A stretch of 64,000 nt of DNA from Cyclobacteriaceae bacterium. Its GTDB lineage: Bacteria; Bacteroidota; Bacteroidia; Cytophagales; Cyclobacteriaceae. The notes beneath the pieces were generated by a model. It was not told where the DNA came from. It saw only the letters and a program-made list of their open reading frames with translations, and searched no databases. Of this stretch, positions 17,632 through 27,500 are shown in pieces. Both the position numbers and the translations under genes were made by a program. How positions within the stretch are numbered: position 1 is the first letter of the stretch; every line of letters begins with the position of its first letter. The stretch is from NCBI GenBank assembly GCA_016787755.1, contig JAEUUA010000008.1, forward strand, positions 1-64,000, written 5' to 3'.

Positions 17632-18972
17632 ATGAACACATTAATTGTTTCATCAGCTCTGCTATGTATTTCGATCTTTTCATTCGCTCAAGAGAAGCCT
17701 AAAGAAATTACGGAGCTAAAACTAAATCTTAATGAAGAGGGGAGCCATTATTTCAAGGCAACTTTCCTAAATCAAGTATGGGTTCGCTACAATGAGAGCA
17801 ACCCAGGTTCGCTGGTTCTTAACCAACCGACACGTCAAACTTTTGATATTGGACTTCGCAGAACGCGTATTCAAATGTATGGCCAACTTTCTGACCGTGT
17901 CTTTGTTTACTTTCAGTTCGGCCAAAACAACTTCAATTATTTATCCCAAACATCTGGCAACAGAAAAATACAAGCTTTCTTTCATGACGCACTAGGAGAA
18001 TACAGGGTAAGTAAAGGAAATGAGAAATTAATTCTGGGCGGTGGTTTAACAATTACTAATGGACTTTCCCGCTTCAGTCAACCCAGCATTGGCACCATTG
18101 CAACGATGGATGTTCCTGTATTTGCACAGGCAACCGTTGACCAAACTGATGAATTTTCGCGAAAGCTTAGTATCTACGCTCGTGGACAGCTTGGAAAATT
18201 TGATTATCGGGTTGTGTTGAGTGACCCCTTTCCTATTGCTACCAATGGAGCAGCACTTCCTACCCTTTCCAATAATGCGACTTTTGCTCAGGAAGGTCAT
18301 CATAAGCAATACCAGGGTTTCTTTATGTGGAATTTCTTCGACAAAGAATCCCATACAACTCCTTATATGGCTGGTACCTATTTAGGCAAAAAGAAAGTCT
18401 TCAACCTTGAAGCAGGAGTTATCACACAAAAGAATGCTACTGAAACTTCACCCGATGCTGGATTAACTAAAGAGTTTCACAATATGACTTTGTGGTCGAT
18501 AGCTGCTTTTTATGATGTTCCTGTCCATGCCGAAAAAGGGACAGCGTTGAATGCCTACCTCGGTTACTTTGACTATGAATTCGGGCCTGGCTATCTCCGA
18601 TACAATGGCATCATGAATCCTGCAAGTTCTATCCAATCTGGTTATCCGGGTGGAAGCCAGGGCAATGCGTTTCCTATGTTTGGTAGTGGAAATGTGTTTT
18701 ACGCACAAGTTGGTTATTTAATGAAGAAAGACTTTTTGGGTGAAGGTAACGGAACTCTTATGCCCTATGTATCTTTGCAGAGCGCAAAGTATGATCGATT
18801 GGATAAGCAAATGAATGTGTTGGATATAGGTGCGAATTGGTTAATAAAAGGTCATAGCAGCAAAATTACAATCGACTATCAAAGCAGACCAAATTACGAT
18901 CAACAAGGCACAGCGTTGCTTAGCAGCGGGCGAAGGAGTCAGGTTGTGCTTCAGTATCAGATATATTTCTAG
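17632..18972 (+). CDS. Outer-membrane porin (phosphate-selective porin O/P-like)
   Basis: 446 residues with a signal peptide ending SIFSFAQ and a C-terminal aromatic residue (LQYQIYF) typical of outer-membrane barrels. Alternating hydrophobic strands run throughout, with RTRIQMYGQLSDRVFVYFQFG near residue 80 matching the OprO/OprP-type anion porin family. The gene lies 60 bp after SulP and ends in a strong terminator. It probably completes an operon of small exported protein, inner-membrane anion transporter and outer-membrane pore. Anion selectivity is inferred from family and context. Confidence 0.85.
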   Translation: MNTLIVSSALLCISIFSFAQEKPKEITELKLNLNEEGSHYFKATFLNQVWVRYNESNPGSLVLNQPTRQTFDIGLRRTRIQMYGQLSDRVFVYFQFGQNNFNYLSQTSGNRKIQAFFHDALGEYRVSKGNEKLILGGGLTITNGLSRFSQPSIGTIATMDVPVFAQATVDQTDEFSRKLSIYARGQLGKFDYRVVLSDPFPIATNGAALPTLSNNATFAQEGHHKQYQGFFMWNFFDKESHTTPYMAGTYLGKKKVFNLEAGVITQKNATETSPDAGLTKEFHNMTLWSIAAFYDVPVHAEKGTALNAYLGYFDYEFGPGYLRYNGIMNPASSIQSGYPGGSQGNAFPMFGSGNVFYAQVGYLMKKDFLGEGNGTLMPYVSLQSAKYDRLDKQMNVLDIGANWLIKGHSSKITIDYQSRPNYDQQGTALLSSGRRSQVVLQYQIYF

Positions 18973-18991
18973 ACTATTTTTTAGGTTTGGG

Positions 18992-19023
18992 AAGTCACAC
19001 CTGTGGGGGGTGTGACTTTTTTT
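18992..19023 (+). terminator. Rho-independent terminator after the porin gene
   Basis: The 10-bp arms AAGTCACACC (18992-19001) and GGTGTGACTT (19009-19018) are perfect, with a 7-base loop and a run of seven T. It closes the SulP-porin operon. Confidence 0.93.
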
Positions 19024-19062
19024 ATGCCTATATGTGTCAACCATGAGAAAGTGAATTTGTAT

Positions 19063-19070
19063 TACCTTTG
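19063..19070 (+). promoter_or_regulatory. Bacteroidota -7 box before marC
   Basis: A perfect TACCTTTG ends 17 bases before the ATG at 19088. No clear TTTG -33 element is seen. Confidence 0.45.
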
Positions 19071-19087
19071 CCCCTCAATTTCGTACT

Positions 19088-19669
19088 ATGGACCTTACAA
19101 TGGATTTTAAAGAAATCTTTTCAGTTTCTCTCATTCTATTTTCAGTCATTGACATCATTGGCTCTATCCCATTTATTATTCTAATAAAAAAGAGGGAAGG
19201 CAGAATTTACGCAGAAAAAGCCACTATAATCTCGGCTGTTTTGATGGTTGTTTTTCTCTACCTCGGTCAATCCATTCTCAATTTATTTGGGTTAGACGTA
19301 GCCTCCTTCGCCATGGCAGGTGCTATCGTAATCTTTATTGTTGCCATGGAAATGATTTTAGGAATTACACTGATAAAAGATGACCCCAACGCAAAAGGAT
19401 CCGGTTCTATTGTTCCTATTGCTTTTCCTTTAATAGCAGGAGCCGGTACATTAACTACCATTTTATCCTTGCGAGCAGTTTATCAGGAAATTAATGTGTT
19501 AATGGGTATCCTTGTGAATTTAGTTTTAGTTTATATCGTTCTGCGTTCATCAAGTTGGCTTGAGCGTGTGATTGGTGAATCCGGTTTTGCCGTTCTGCGA
19601 AGGGTGTTTGGCGTTATTTTGCTGGCAATAGCCGTAAAGATTTTTAAAGGTAATCTGCTACCTGCATGA
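19088..19669 (+). CDS. MarC-family integral membrane protein
   Basis: 193 residues with six hydrophobic segments in the MarC (UPF0056) pattern: SLILFSVIDIIGSIPFIILIKK, IVAMEMILG and the IVPIAFPLIAGAGTLTTIL signature. The family was once linked to antibiotic resistance but its function is unresolved; some members behave as small-solute or amino-acid exporters. The start could also be Met 5. The stop TGA overlaps the rnhA start (ATGA), so the two genes are translationally coupled. Confidence 0.9.
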   Translation: MDLTMDFKEIFSVSLILFSVIDIIGSIPFIILIKKREGRIYAEKATIISAVLMVVFLYLGQSILNLFGLDVASFAMAGAIVIFIVAMEMILGITLIKDDPNAKGSGSIVPIAFPLIAGAGTLTTILSLRAVYQEINVLMGILVNLVLVYIVLRSSSWLERVIGESGFAVLRRVFGVILLAIAVKIFKGNLLPA

Positions 19670-20130
19670 TTAGGATTTATACCGATGGTGCTGCACAAGG
19701 CAATCCTGGACCTGGTGGATACGGCACCATTCTAAAATTTAACAACCATATAAAAGAACTTTCGGAAGGTTTTCGCTTAACAACCAACAACCGTATGGAG
19801 TTGATGGCAGTAATTGTTGGCCTGGAAGCAGTCAAGAAATTAGGAATTCCTGTAACCATTTATTCTGACTCAAAATATGTAGTGGATGCAGTTGAGAAGG
19901 GTTGGGTTTGGGGCTGGCAAAAAAAGAATTTCGCAAAAAAAGCGAATGAAGATTTGTGGCAACGCTACATCCCGCTTCATCAAAAATTTAAACCAAAATT
20001 TGTGTGGGTCAAGGGGCATGCGGGCCATCCGGAAAACGAACGATGTGATCAACTGGCAGTTTCAGCCGCACAAGATGATTATTTAAATACCGATACGTGG
20101 TACGAAAATAACCAACGTACGCGGGCGTAG
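19666..20130 (+). CDS. rnhA: Ribonuclease HI
   Basis: Degrades the RNA strand of RNA-DNA hybrids (Okazaki primers, R-loops). 154 residues, the normal length. It has IYTDGAAQGNPGPGGYG with the first catalytic Asp, the Glu in NNRMELMAVI, the Asp in IYSDSKYVVDAV, and VKGHAGHPENERCDQLA with the catalytic His and last Asp. All four DEDD metal ligands and the basic protrusion (WGWQKKNFAKKANEDLW) are present. It overlaps marC by 4 bp. Confidence 0.97.
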   Translation: MIRIYTDGAAQGNPGPGGYGTILKFNNHIKELSEGFRLTTNNRMELMAVIVGLEAVKKLGIPVTIYSDSKYVVDAVEKGWVWGWQKKNFAKKANEDLWQRYIPLHQKFKPKFVWVKGHAGHPENERCDQLAVSAAQDDYLNTDTWYENNQRTRA

Positions 20131-20178
20131 TTTTGATTTTCATCAAATCCTGTATATTTATTTTTTAAAACGATTCAC

Positions 20179-21078
20179 TTGCCAACTGAAGTTTCTATTC
20201 AATTCTCTCCTTCCAGCCTTACAATATTAAATGTCTGCCTGGCCGTTATTATGTTTGGCGTTGCCTTAGACATTCAATGGAAACATTTCACCGAATTGTT
20301 AAATCAAAAGAAAGCCGTTGTGACCGGTCTTGTTTCTCAGCTCCTCTTGTTACCAGCTATAACTAGTATTCTAATTTTGGTATTGCCAATTAGTACCGGT
20401 ATGGCCATGGGAATGTTGCTGGTTGCCTGTTGCCCGGGAGGCAATGTCTCAAACTTCTATGCTCACATGGCACGCGGCAATGTTGCCCTTTCGGTAACAT
20501 TAACAGCATGGTCATCGCTCTCCGCGTTTTTAATTACACCCATCAGTTTCTTTCTCTGGTCATCACTATTACCAGCCTTATCCCTGGAAGTGAAATCATT
20601 TGAAGTGGACTTCTTTTCACTCATGATTAATATGGTTTGCATCCTGTTATTACCACTCATTGCAGGAATGGCTGTCAATAAATTTCTTCCTGATGTTAGT
20701 AAAAAAATATCAAGCCCGATACGATTAATCTCAATGTTAATGTTAACCGGTTTTATCGTGGGTGCAGTCCTTAACAATCAAGAAGGTTTTGCGGTGTACT
20801 TAGGCGAAGTTTTTTGGATTGTACTCCTGCATAACGGACTCGTATTGGTACTGGCATTTTATTTTAGTAAACTGTTAAAAAATGATGAAGCGGTAAATCG
20901 CACAATTGCCATCGAAACAGGAATACAAAATTCAGGATTGGGTTTAATTTTAATTTTTAATTTCTTTGATGGCAATACTGCCATGGCCATGGTGGCAGCC
21001 TGGTGGGGGGTGTGGCATTTAATTTCAGGTTTTATTTTCGCCTACCTTGTTCGAAAACGAGTGCCTGTTTTACCTTGA
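20179..21078 (+). CDS. Bile acid:sodium symporter (BASS) family transporter
   Basis: 299 residues, about nine or ten membrane helices. LNVCLAVIMFGVALDI at residue ~18, ACCPGGNVSNFYAHMARGNVALSV and the ETGIQNSGLGLIL helix are BASS signatures; the last two carry the sodium-binding crossover. Bacterial members import bile acids, pantoate or other organic anions with sodium. The start is a TTG at 20179; the next ATG would remove the first helix. The gene is 6 bp upstream of the acyltransferase. The substrate is unknown. Confidence 0.88.
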   Translation: MPTEVSIQFSPSSLTILNVCLAVIMFGVALDIQWKHFTELLNQKKAVVTGLVSQLLLLPAITSILILVLPISTGMAMGMLLVACCPGGNVSNFYAHMARGNVALSVTLTAWSSLSAFLITPISFFLWSSLLPALSLEVKSFEVDFFSLMINMVCILLLPLIAGMAVNKFLPDVSKKISSPIRLISMLMLTGFIVGAVLNNQEGFAVYLGEVFWIVLLHNGLVLVLAFYFSKLLKNDEAVNRTIAIETGIQNSGLGLILIFNFFDGNTAMAMVAAWWGVWHLISGFIFAYLVRKRVPVLP

Positions 21079-21084
21079 TTAAGA

Positions 21085-22137
21085 GTGATTCAAAAAATAA
21101 TTTATCATTCGTTAAAAAACTATTCCCGCCTAGCCTTGTGGTTTTACTTCAAGCATTGGCAGGTAAATGAACATGCCCCTATACCAAAAGGTGCAGTTAT
21201 CTTTGTGGCCACTCATCAAAATGCTTTTCTGGATGCCGTTGTCATGGCGTGCAGCACAAAACGTGATCCGTGGTTTATCACACGCGCAAATGTCTTTAAT
21301 AAGCCACTTGTAAAAAAAATACTAACCATCCTCCAAATGCTACCGGTATATCGCTTTCGCGATGGGTTTAGCACCCTTCGCAAAAATGATGTAACTATTG
21401 ATACGTGTGTAAGCCTGTTATCGAACGGTGAGTGCATTTTGATTTTTGGTGAAGGTAATCATAATGATCGCTGGTTTTTGAGACCCTTACAAAAAGGCTT
21501 TGCGCGAATAGGAATTGCTGCTGAAGAAAAAAATAATTGGAACCTTCGCGTGAATATCGTGCCCGTTGGCATTCAATACGATTCACATACAAAGTTTCGC
21601 TCTCGTGTGTTGGCAAATTTCGGAAAACCCATTTTAGTGAGTGAAGTCTGCAATCCGCTAAACACCAATCAGCAAAATATGGATGCACTTATCAAGCGTA
21701 CAGAAGACAATCTTAAATCGTTGATCCTTCACATCCCACCCGATGAATACGAAACTAAGATTGTTACTTTTAAAAAGCATCGTTCTATAAAACCTGATTT
21801 GGTTGAGCAATTACAAGCAGATCAATTGTTGGTTCATAATGATGCGCCTATAGATGCAGCCATTTCAAAAAAAACAGTCGTCAACAAATGGTTAAACCCT
21901 TTGTTTGTATATCAATTCATTAACCATCTACTTCCTTTTGGGATTTTGAACTGGGTTTTAAAAAATAAAGTCTCCGATCCGCAATTTATCGGGTCACTTA
22001 AGTTTGCACTGGGAATGATTTTGGTTCCTTTTTCCTACTTGCTCCAAACAACGACTTGCTATCTGATTTCTGGCTCTCCGCTTATCACAATCATTTACTT
22101 TATTTCTTTGCCTTTAAGCGTAATTGTCAGGCGCTAG
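21085..22137 (+). CDS. PlsC-like acyltransferase
   Basis: 350 residues, GTG start 6 bp after the BASS gene. The acyltransferase core (residues ~25-215) contains THQNAFLDAVV, in which His and Asp are separated by five residues rather than the four of the canonical HX4D box, then PVYRFRDG, FGEGNHNDRWFLRPLQKG and VNIVPVGIQYD. The FGEGN and VPVG blocks are the usual glycerol-phosphate-binding and fold motifs. Two or three membrane segments follow residue 290. It probably acylates glycerol-3-phosphate or lysophosphatidate in membrane lipid synthesis. The C-terminus overlaps the convergent saccharopine-reductase-like gene by 4 bp. Confidence 0.85.
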   Translation: MIQKIIYHSLKNYSRLALWFYFKHWQVNEHAPIPKGAVIFVATHQNAFLDAVVMACSTKRDPWFITRANVFNKPLVKKILTILQMLPVYRFRDGFSTLRKNDVTIDTCVSLLSNGECILIFGEGNHNDRWFLRPLQKGFARIGIAAEEKNNWNLRVNIVPVGIQYDSHTKFRSRVLANFGKPILVSEVCNPLNTNQQNMDALIKRTEDNLKSLILHIPPDEYETKIVTFKKHRSIKPDLVEQLQADQLLVHNDAPIDAAISKKTVVNKWLNPLFVYQFINHLLPFGILNWVLKNKVSDPQFIGSLKFALGMILVPFSYLLQTTTCYLISGSPLITIIYFISLPLSVIVRR

Positions 22138-23471
22138 CAAATCTCACGCTCAACAAGGCTGATCCCTAGACTTTTTAATTCCTTCAATATAGGATCATAG
22201 AATTCCTTTGCAACCGGTATAACAACACCCCTGCTTTTTATTTTCTCCTGTAACAAGAGTTTAGTCGCTATGCCCAATGGCAGACCCACGGTCTTTGCCA
22301 TTGCTGTAGTGGTCTCATTCTCACCAGTGGCCGTCAAGTACGCCTGAACTTCTTTTTGAATTCCGTTGTGGGAATATAAAAATCGATGCCACATTACGAT
22401 TAAATCTTTATCGGCCGACTTTAATTTCCACTTCTTATGTAAGATGTGTTCCAAAATCTGAGCAGGAGTTCCACTGGCTAGCCCAACGAGCTCATCTGTA
22501 AAAAAGCCACTCCATCTGAATTTCTTCATTTCTTCGCCTTGCAGCGAAAGTTTAAACACAGAAGCTATTTTTTCTTCAATCGATTCAGTAGGATGAAAAC
22601 GCAAAAAAGAATTGAAGAAATCGCGATGAGTCATGATGCCAACTTGCTCCATTTGATAGGTGTCTTCGCAACACCCCATTTGCACAAGGATATTCCAGGC
22701 CGAACAAAATCCTTTGTTACGCAAGGTTCCGCGAAGCATGGTCTCAATGCCCCGCAGTCCATAGGTTTCCATATATTTTAGTGAATCACGATTGCCATAG
22801 CCTTCAAACTCACCATATCCCGGCACACTAATCTCATTTGTTCGTAAAAAAAGTTGCTGATAGGGAATGAATTTGTATTGTCCATGTTCTAAAAATTTAG
22901 CTGTGCCTTGACCTGCCATAACTACATTCCTTGGGTTCCATGTAAATTTATATCGCCAGGGATTTTCAGGGTCGGTTTCTGGGGCAATCAACCCTCCAGT
23001 AAAAGACTCAAATGAAGTAATCTTTCCACCCGTACTTTTTATCCGATCCATCACTTGCAAACCACTCATATGATCGATGCCTGGATCAAGCCCACATTCG
23101 TTTAGAAAAAGTAGTGATTTAGAGGTTGCCTCTGTGTCCAGGCTTTTCATTTCATCGCTTACATAGCTGGCTGTGAGAAAATGTTTTTTTTCGGTTAAGC
23201 AAATTCTAGCTGCCTTTACATGCAGATGTGCTGGCATTAAAGATATCACTACGTCTGCGGAAGCAATCGCCCTGCGGCTGCTCTCCTGATCTTCGATATT
23301 AAATTCTATGGCACACCCGGAAACTTGACCAGCCATGCGCTCAGCAGCCATAGGCTTAGAAATGTCGCCAACCGTAATGGTCCAGTCGTTTTCTTTAGTT
23401 TGATTGAATAAATAACTTATCAATGCCGAGGAGGATCTGCCTGCGCCTAGTACAAGAATATGTTTTTTCAT
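22134..23471 (-). CDS. Saccharopine reductase/dehydrogenase-like enzyme
   Basis: 445 residues. A Rossmann domain begins ILVLGAGRSSSALISYL, followed by VTVGDIS-type and ADVVISLMPAHLHVKAA segments. Then come the saccharopine-dehydrogenase C-terminal features NECGLDPGIDHMSG, SFTGGLIAPE and NPWRYKFTWNPRNV. These match the NADP-dependent, glutamate-forming saccharopine dehydrogenase (reductase) domain, which interconverts saccharopine with aminoadipate semialdehyde and glutamate in lysine breakdown or synthesis. No lysine-ketoglutarate reductase partner is next to it. It is convergent with the acyltransferase and divergent from cytidine deaminase. Confidence 0.87.
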   Translation of the reverse strand: MKKHILVLGAGRSSSALISYLFNQTKENDWTITVGDISKPMAAERMAGQVSGCAIEFNIEDQESSRRAIASADVVISLMPAHLHVKAARICLTEKKHFLTASYVSDEMKSLDTEATSKSLLFLNECGLDPGIDHMSGLQVMDRIKSTGGKITSFESFTGGLIAPETDPENPWRYKFTWNPRNVVMAGQGTAKFLEHGQYKFIPYQQLFLRTNEISVPGYGEFEGYGNRDSLKYMETYGLRGIETMLRGTLRNKGFCSAWNILVQMGCCEDTYQMEQVGIMTHRDFFNSFLRFHPTESIEEKIASVFKLSLQGEEMKKFRWSGFFTDELVGLASGTPAQILEHILHKKWKLKSADKDLIVMWHRFLYSHNGIQKEVQAYLTATGENETTTAMAKTVGLPLGIATKLLLQEKIKSRGVVIPVAKEFYDPILKELKSLGISLVEREIC

Positions 23472-23577
23472 TTATAAGTAATTAACCTAAATAAGGATAA
23501 ATTAAAGGAATTAGAATTAATATTTCCGAACAAGCCAACGGTTTATTATCTTTCTAATCCAAGAAACCATCACTCGC

Positions 23578-24048
23578 ATGAATGGATTTGAAACTTATAA
23601 ATCTTTGGATGACCTCGACACAGAATCAAAATACTTGATTCACAAGGCCAAGGAAGCTGCCCACCATGCCTATGCACCCTATTCAAAGTTTCATGTAGGG
23701 GCAGCCTTAATTTTAGAAGATGGGACTTTAATAACCGGATCCAATCAGGAAAATGCATCCTATCCATTGTGTATGTGCGCTGAGCGTGTTGCCTTATATA
23801 CAGCAGCTGCCCAGCATGGTGGTAAACGAATCATGAAAATTGCCATAGTTGCTCACAAAAAAAATCACAAAGAACTTTCAGCCGCTGCCTCATGTGGTGC
23901 TTGCAGACAGGTTATGGCCGAGTTTGAAGAAAGACAAAAAAAAACCTTTGAAGTAATCATGCACCATACTGATAGTCAATGGATCAAATGTGCTTCGGCC
24001 AGTTCGCTGCTGCCTTATGCTTTTAATAAAGAAAGTCTTAAACAATGA
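23578..24048 (+). CDS. cdd: Cytidine deaminase
   Basis: Converts cytidine and deoxycytidine to uridines in pyrimidine salvage. 156 residues, the short homotetrameric type. HAYAPYSKFHVGAAL is the substrate strand. The zinc site is CAERVAL (Cys and catalytic Glu) plus SCGACRQV (two Cys). A TATCTTTC box (23547-23554), one mismatch from TAnnTTTG, lies 23 bases before the ATG. Confidence 0.95.
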   Translation: MNGFETYKSLDDLDTESKYLIHKAKEAAHHAYAPYSKFHVGAALILEDGTLITGSNQENASYPLCMCAERVALYTAAAQHGGKRIMKIAIVAHKKNHKELSAAASCGACRQVMAEFEERQKKTFEVIMHHTDSQWIKCASASSLLPYAFNKESLKQ

Positions 24049-24122
24049 ATTCGAATTGAAACAAATTGATTTGATGTTTATTTCTGTTTCCTTTACATAA
24101 AATTGACCTTACCCACCCAACT

Positions 24123-24485
24123 GTGTTGCCACTATTACTTCCTGCCGATGAACTTACCCCGTCCGTAGAATTCAATAAAAAAACAGGAACTTTTCGTATC
24201 GAAGGAAAGTCATTGCTTGATAAGCCTGCTTCTTTTTTCATTCCGGTAAAGGATTGGCTTGAAAAATACAGTAAAGACCCTAATTCAAACACCTCACTTA
24301 CCGTGAAGTTTGACTATTTTAATATTGCAACATCACGTGAAATGCTAGACCTGCTAAAAATTCTGGAAACAGTACCCGGAGCAAAAGTAATCTGGCAATT
24401 TTTAGAAGATGATGAAGATATGGAAGAGTCGGGTCAGGAATTGGCTGAATTAGTTACTGTTCCCTTTGAATTTCAACCTTATTAA
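24123..24485 (+). CDS. SiaC-family (DUF1987) regulatory phosphoprotein
   Basis: 120 residues, GTG start. VEFNKKTGTFRIEGKSL, then the core VKFDYFNIATSREMLDLLKILE and a charged DDEDMEESG loop match DUF1987. In Pseudomonas this is SiaC, whose threonine phosphorylation by SiaB and dephosphorylation by SiaA controls a diguanylate cyclase. The Thr/Ser in the NIATS segment would be the phosphosite by alignment with that family. No SiaA- or SiaB-like gene is in the window. It lies 44 bp upstream of the ABCG-like transporter and may be cotranscribed with it. Confidence 0.85.
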   Translation: MLPLLLPADELTPSVEFNKKTGTFRIEGKSLLDKPASFFIPVKDWLEKYSKDPNSNTSLTVKFDYFNIATSREMLDLLKILETVPGAKVIWQFLEDDEDMEESGQELAELVTVPFEFQPY

Positions 24486-24529
24486 AATTGACAGCTCATT
24501 ATCTTAATTTTCATTCGATTTTCTAAACT

Positions 24530-27500
24530 ATGAGTGAAGAAATTCTTAAAGCATTAACCCAACTTTTTGCGATCATTTCTAAGCAGGATGGTGGAGTTTC
24601 AGATAATGAACGCGGGTTTGCGATCAATTTCTTTCAACAAGAATTGGAGAAATCTGCAGTAGATGAATACTTAAATCTGTATGATTCTATTTCAGGGTAC
24701 AGCGAGCAAACAGGAAAACATGTTGACGATCGAAGCAATCAACCCACCTCAGTAAAAGACTCTATACGAACCCTCGCCATTTGTAAAAAAATAAATAAAA
24801 CTCTTACCCAAAAACAAAAAGTTGTAGTTCTGATAAAAATTCTTGAGTTGGTCAGTTCCGATAAACAGTTTACAAAGCAACGAATGGAAATTGTGAACAC
24901 GGTATCTACTGTGTTCAATATCATTCAGGAAGAATACCATCTCATTGAAAGCTTTGTTGTTTCCGAAACAGTTACCTCCCTGGATTTCGCTGATATTCTC
25001 ATTGCCAATGAAGAGAGTGAAAAATCAGCTCCACTCCAAAAGCATTTACACGCTCACGTGGATGGCCATCTTGTGTTCTTGCACGTGAGGAGCGCTGAGA
25101 TGTATTTCGTTAAATACCTGGGCAAAGATGCTAACAATTTGAACGGGTTTATTATGAAGCCTGGTCGGGTATACTTGTTTTCGCAAGGAAGCATTATAAA
25201 AACACCCGATGGTGGCGCATTATACTACAGCGACTTAATAGCGGACTTCAATGAGGAAATACAAACCATAAAACTTTCCTTCAATGCAACGATTGAGGAA
25301 TTTACTTTTCGAAATGGAGCGATCGGACTTCGCAATGTAAAGATTAATGAAGGCCCTGCCAAACTCATTGGTATCATGGGGGCAAGTGGTGCGGGTAAAA
25401 CAACCCTGCTTAATATTCTTGCAGGCTTAGAAAAGCCTGGGAAAGGTTCAATTAAAATTAATGGATTTGATATTCATACTGATAAAGATAAGGTGGAAGG
25501 CGTAATTGGTTATGTAGCTCAGGATGATTTGTTGATTGAAGAACTCACTGTATACCAAAACCTTTATTATAACGCCAAGCTTTGTTTTGCCAAGCTTTCT
25601 GAATCTGAAATACAAGAACGGGTTATGAAAGTACTGAGGGACTTAGGGCTTGACCATCGAAAAGATTTAAAGGTGGGCAATATACTGGATAAGCAGATAA
25701 GTGGAGGTCAACGAAAACGACTCAACATTGCCCTCGAACTCATACGCGAACCCGCCATTCTTTTCCTAGATGAACCAACCTCCGGTCTATCTTCGCGCGA
25801 TTCTGAAAATGTAGTTGACTTACTGAAAGAACTTTCTTTAAAGGGAAAATTAATTTTTGTAGTCATCCATCAACCTTCTTCCGACATCTATAAGATGTTT
25901 GATAAAATGATCATTATGGACACCGGTGGGTTCCCTACATTTTATGGAAATCCAGTACGGGCCATTACATATTTCAAAAAAGCGACCAATCAGGTAGATA
26001 GCAACCGGGGTCAGTGTGAAGTATGCGGGAATGTAAATCCTGAACAAATATTCAATATAATCGAAGCCAGGGTGGTGGATGAATACGGGCAGCCAACCAA
26101 CAAGCGCAAGGTAACGCCTATGCAATGGCATGAAATGTTTAAGAGTCAGTTCAAACCATCCACGGTGGAGGATACCCGCGAAGAACCTCCAAAAACATTG
26201 CAGCTGCCTACTCGGTTAAAACAAACGATCATTTTTACCAAGCGAAATTTTCTCTCTAAAATTAGCAATAGACAGTATTTGCTGATCAATTTATTGGAAG
26301 CTCCATTACTCGCACTTCTCCTTGCCTTCATTATCAAATACAAAAGTGCCCCTGACGGTAAAGAATATATTTTTCGATACAACGAAAATTTGCCAGCTTT
26401 TATGCTGATGGCAATTATCGTTGCGCTTTTTATGGGGCTAACCGTAAGCGCTGAAGAGATTATCCGAGATCGTAAAATTCTTAAACGAGAATCTTTTTTA
26501 AACCTAAGTTGGAATAGCTACCTAGTATCGAAGCTTGCCATCCTATTTCTCTTGTCAGCCATTCAAACACTTACCTTCATATCCATTGGTAATTGGATTC
26601 TTGAAATTAATGGAATGACCTGGTCATATTGGTTAGTATTACTCACAACCTCTTGCTTTGCCAATGTTTTAGGTCTTAACATTTCAGCAGCCTTCAACTC
26701 AGCCGTAACCGTATATATTTTAATCCCCTTGCTTTTGATTCCTCAAATGATATTAAGTGGGGTAATCTTTGATTTCGACAAACTCAATGATGTATTAAGT
26801 ACAAAAGGAAAAGTACCAGTAGTTGCAGATATGATGACTTCGCGTTGGGCTTATGAAGCTATGGCTGTACATCAATTTAAAAACAATGAGTATCAAAAAA
26901 CTTATTACGATTATGAGCGCGAAGAATCAAGAGCTGATTTCAAATCAGCTTTCCTGGCCGATGAGTTAAAAAGCCGAAATCAGTTTTTAATCGAAAACCT
27001 GCATAGTAACAACGACTCCTTACAAAAATTAATTGTTGTTAACAAACATATTTTATACACCGAATTAAGAAACGAATCCTTTACAGAGGGAATTTCTCAA
27101 CTTGACTTGAAAGATATATTTATTGGCAACAGCTATACAAAAGCAATTGGAATCCAATTGGAATCCTACTTTGATGCCTATGAAAAGCATTACCAAAAAG
27201 TATATAATACAAATGCTGATCTCATTGAAAAGAAAATGGCCTTTTATCAACAACAAGGATTTGATATTGAAAAAGAGAAAAATGAATTCTTTAATGAAAG
27301 CCTTTCAGACCTGGTTCGGAACATTTCCGCCAAAGACCGAATTATGGAATACAAGGGTCAATTAGTTCAAAATATCAATCCGGTTTTTCAATCACCAAAT
27401 CCTAAAAATATCCTTGACTACCGAACTGCTTTCTTCTTTCCTGAAAAGAATTTGTTAGGAATAACGCTAAGCACCTATGTATTCAATTTAGTAGTAATTT

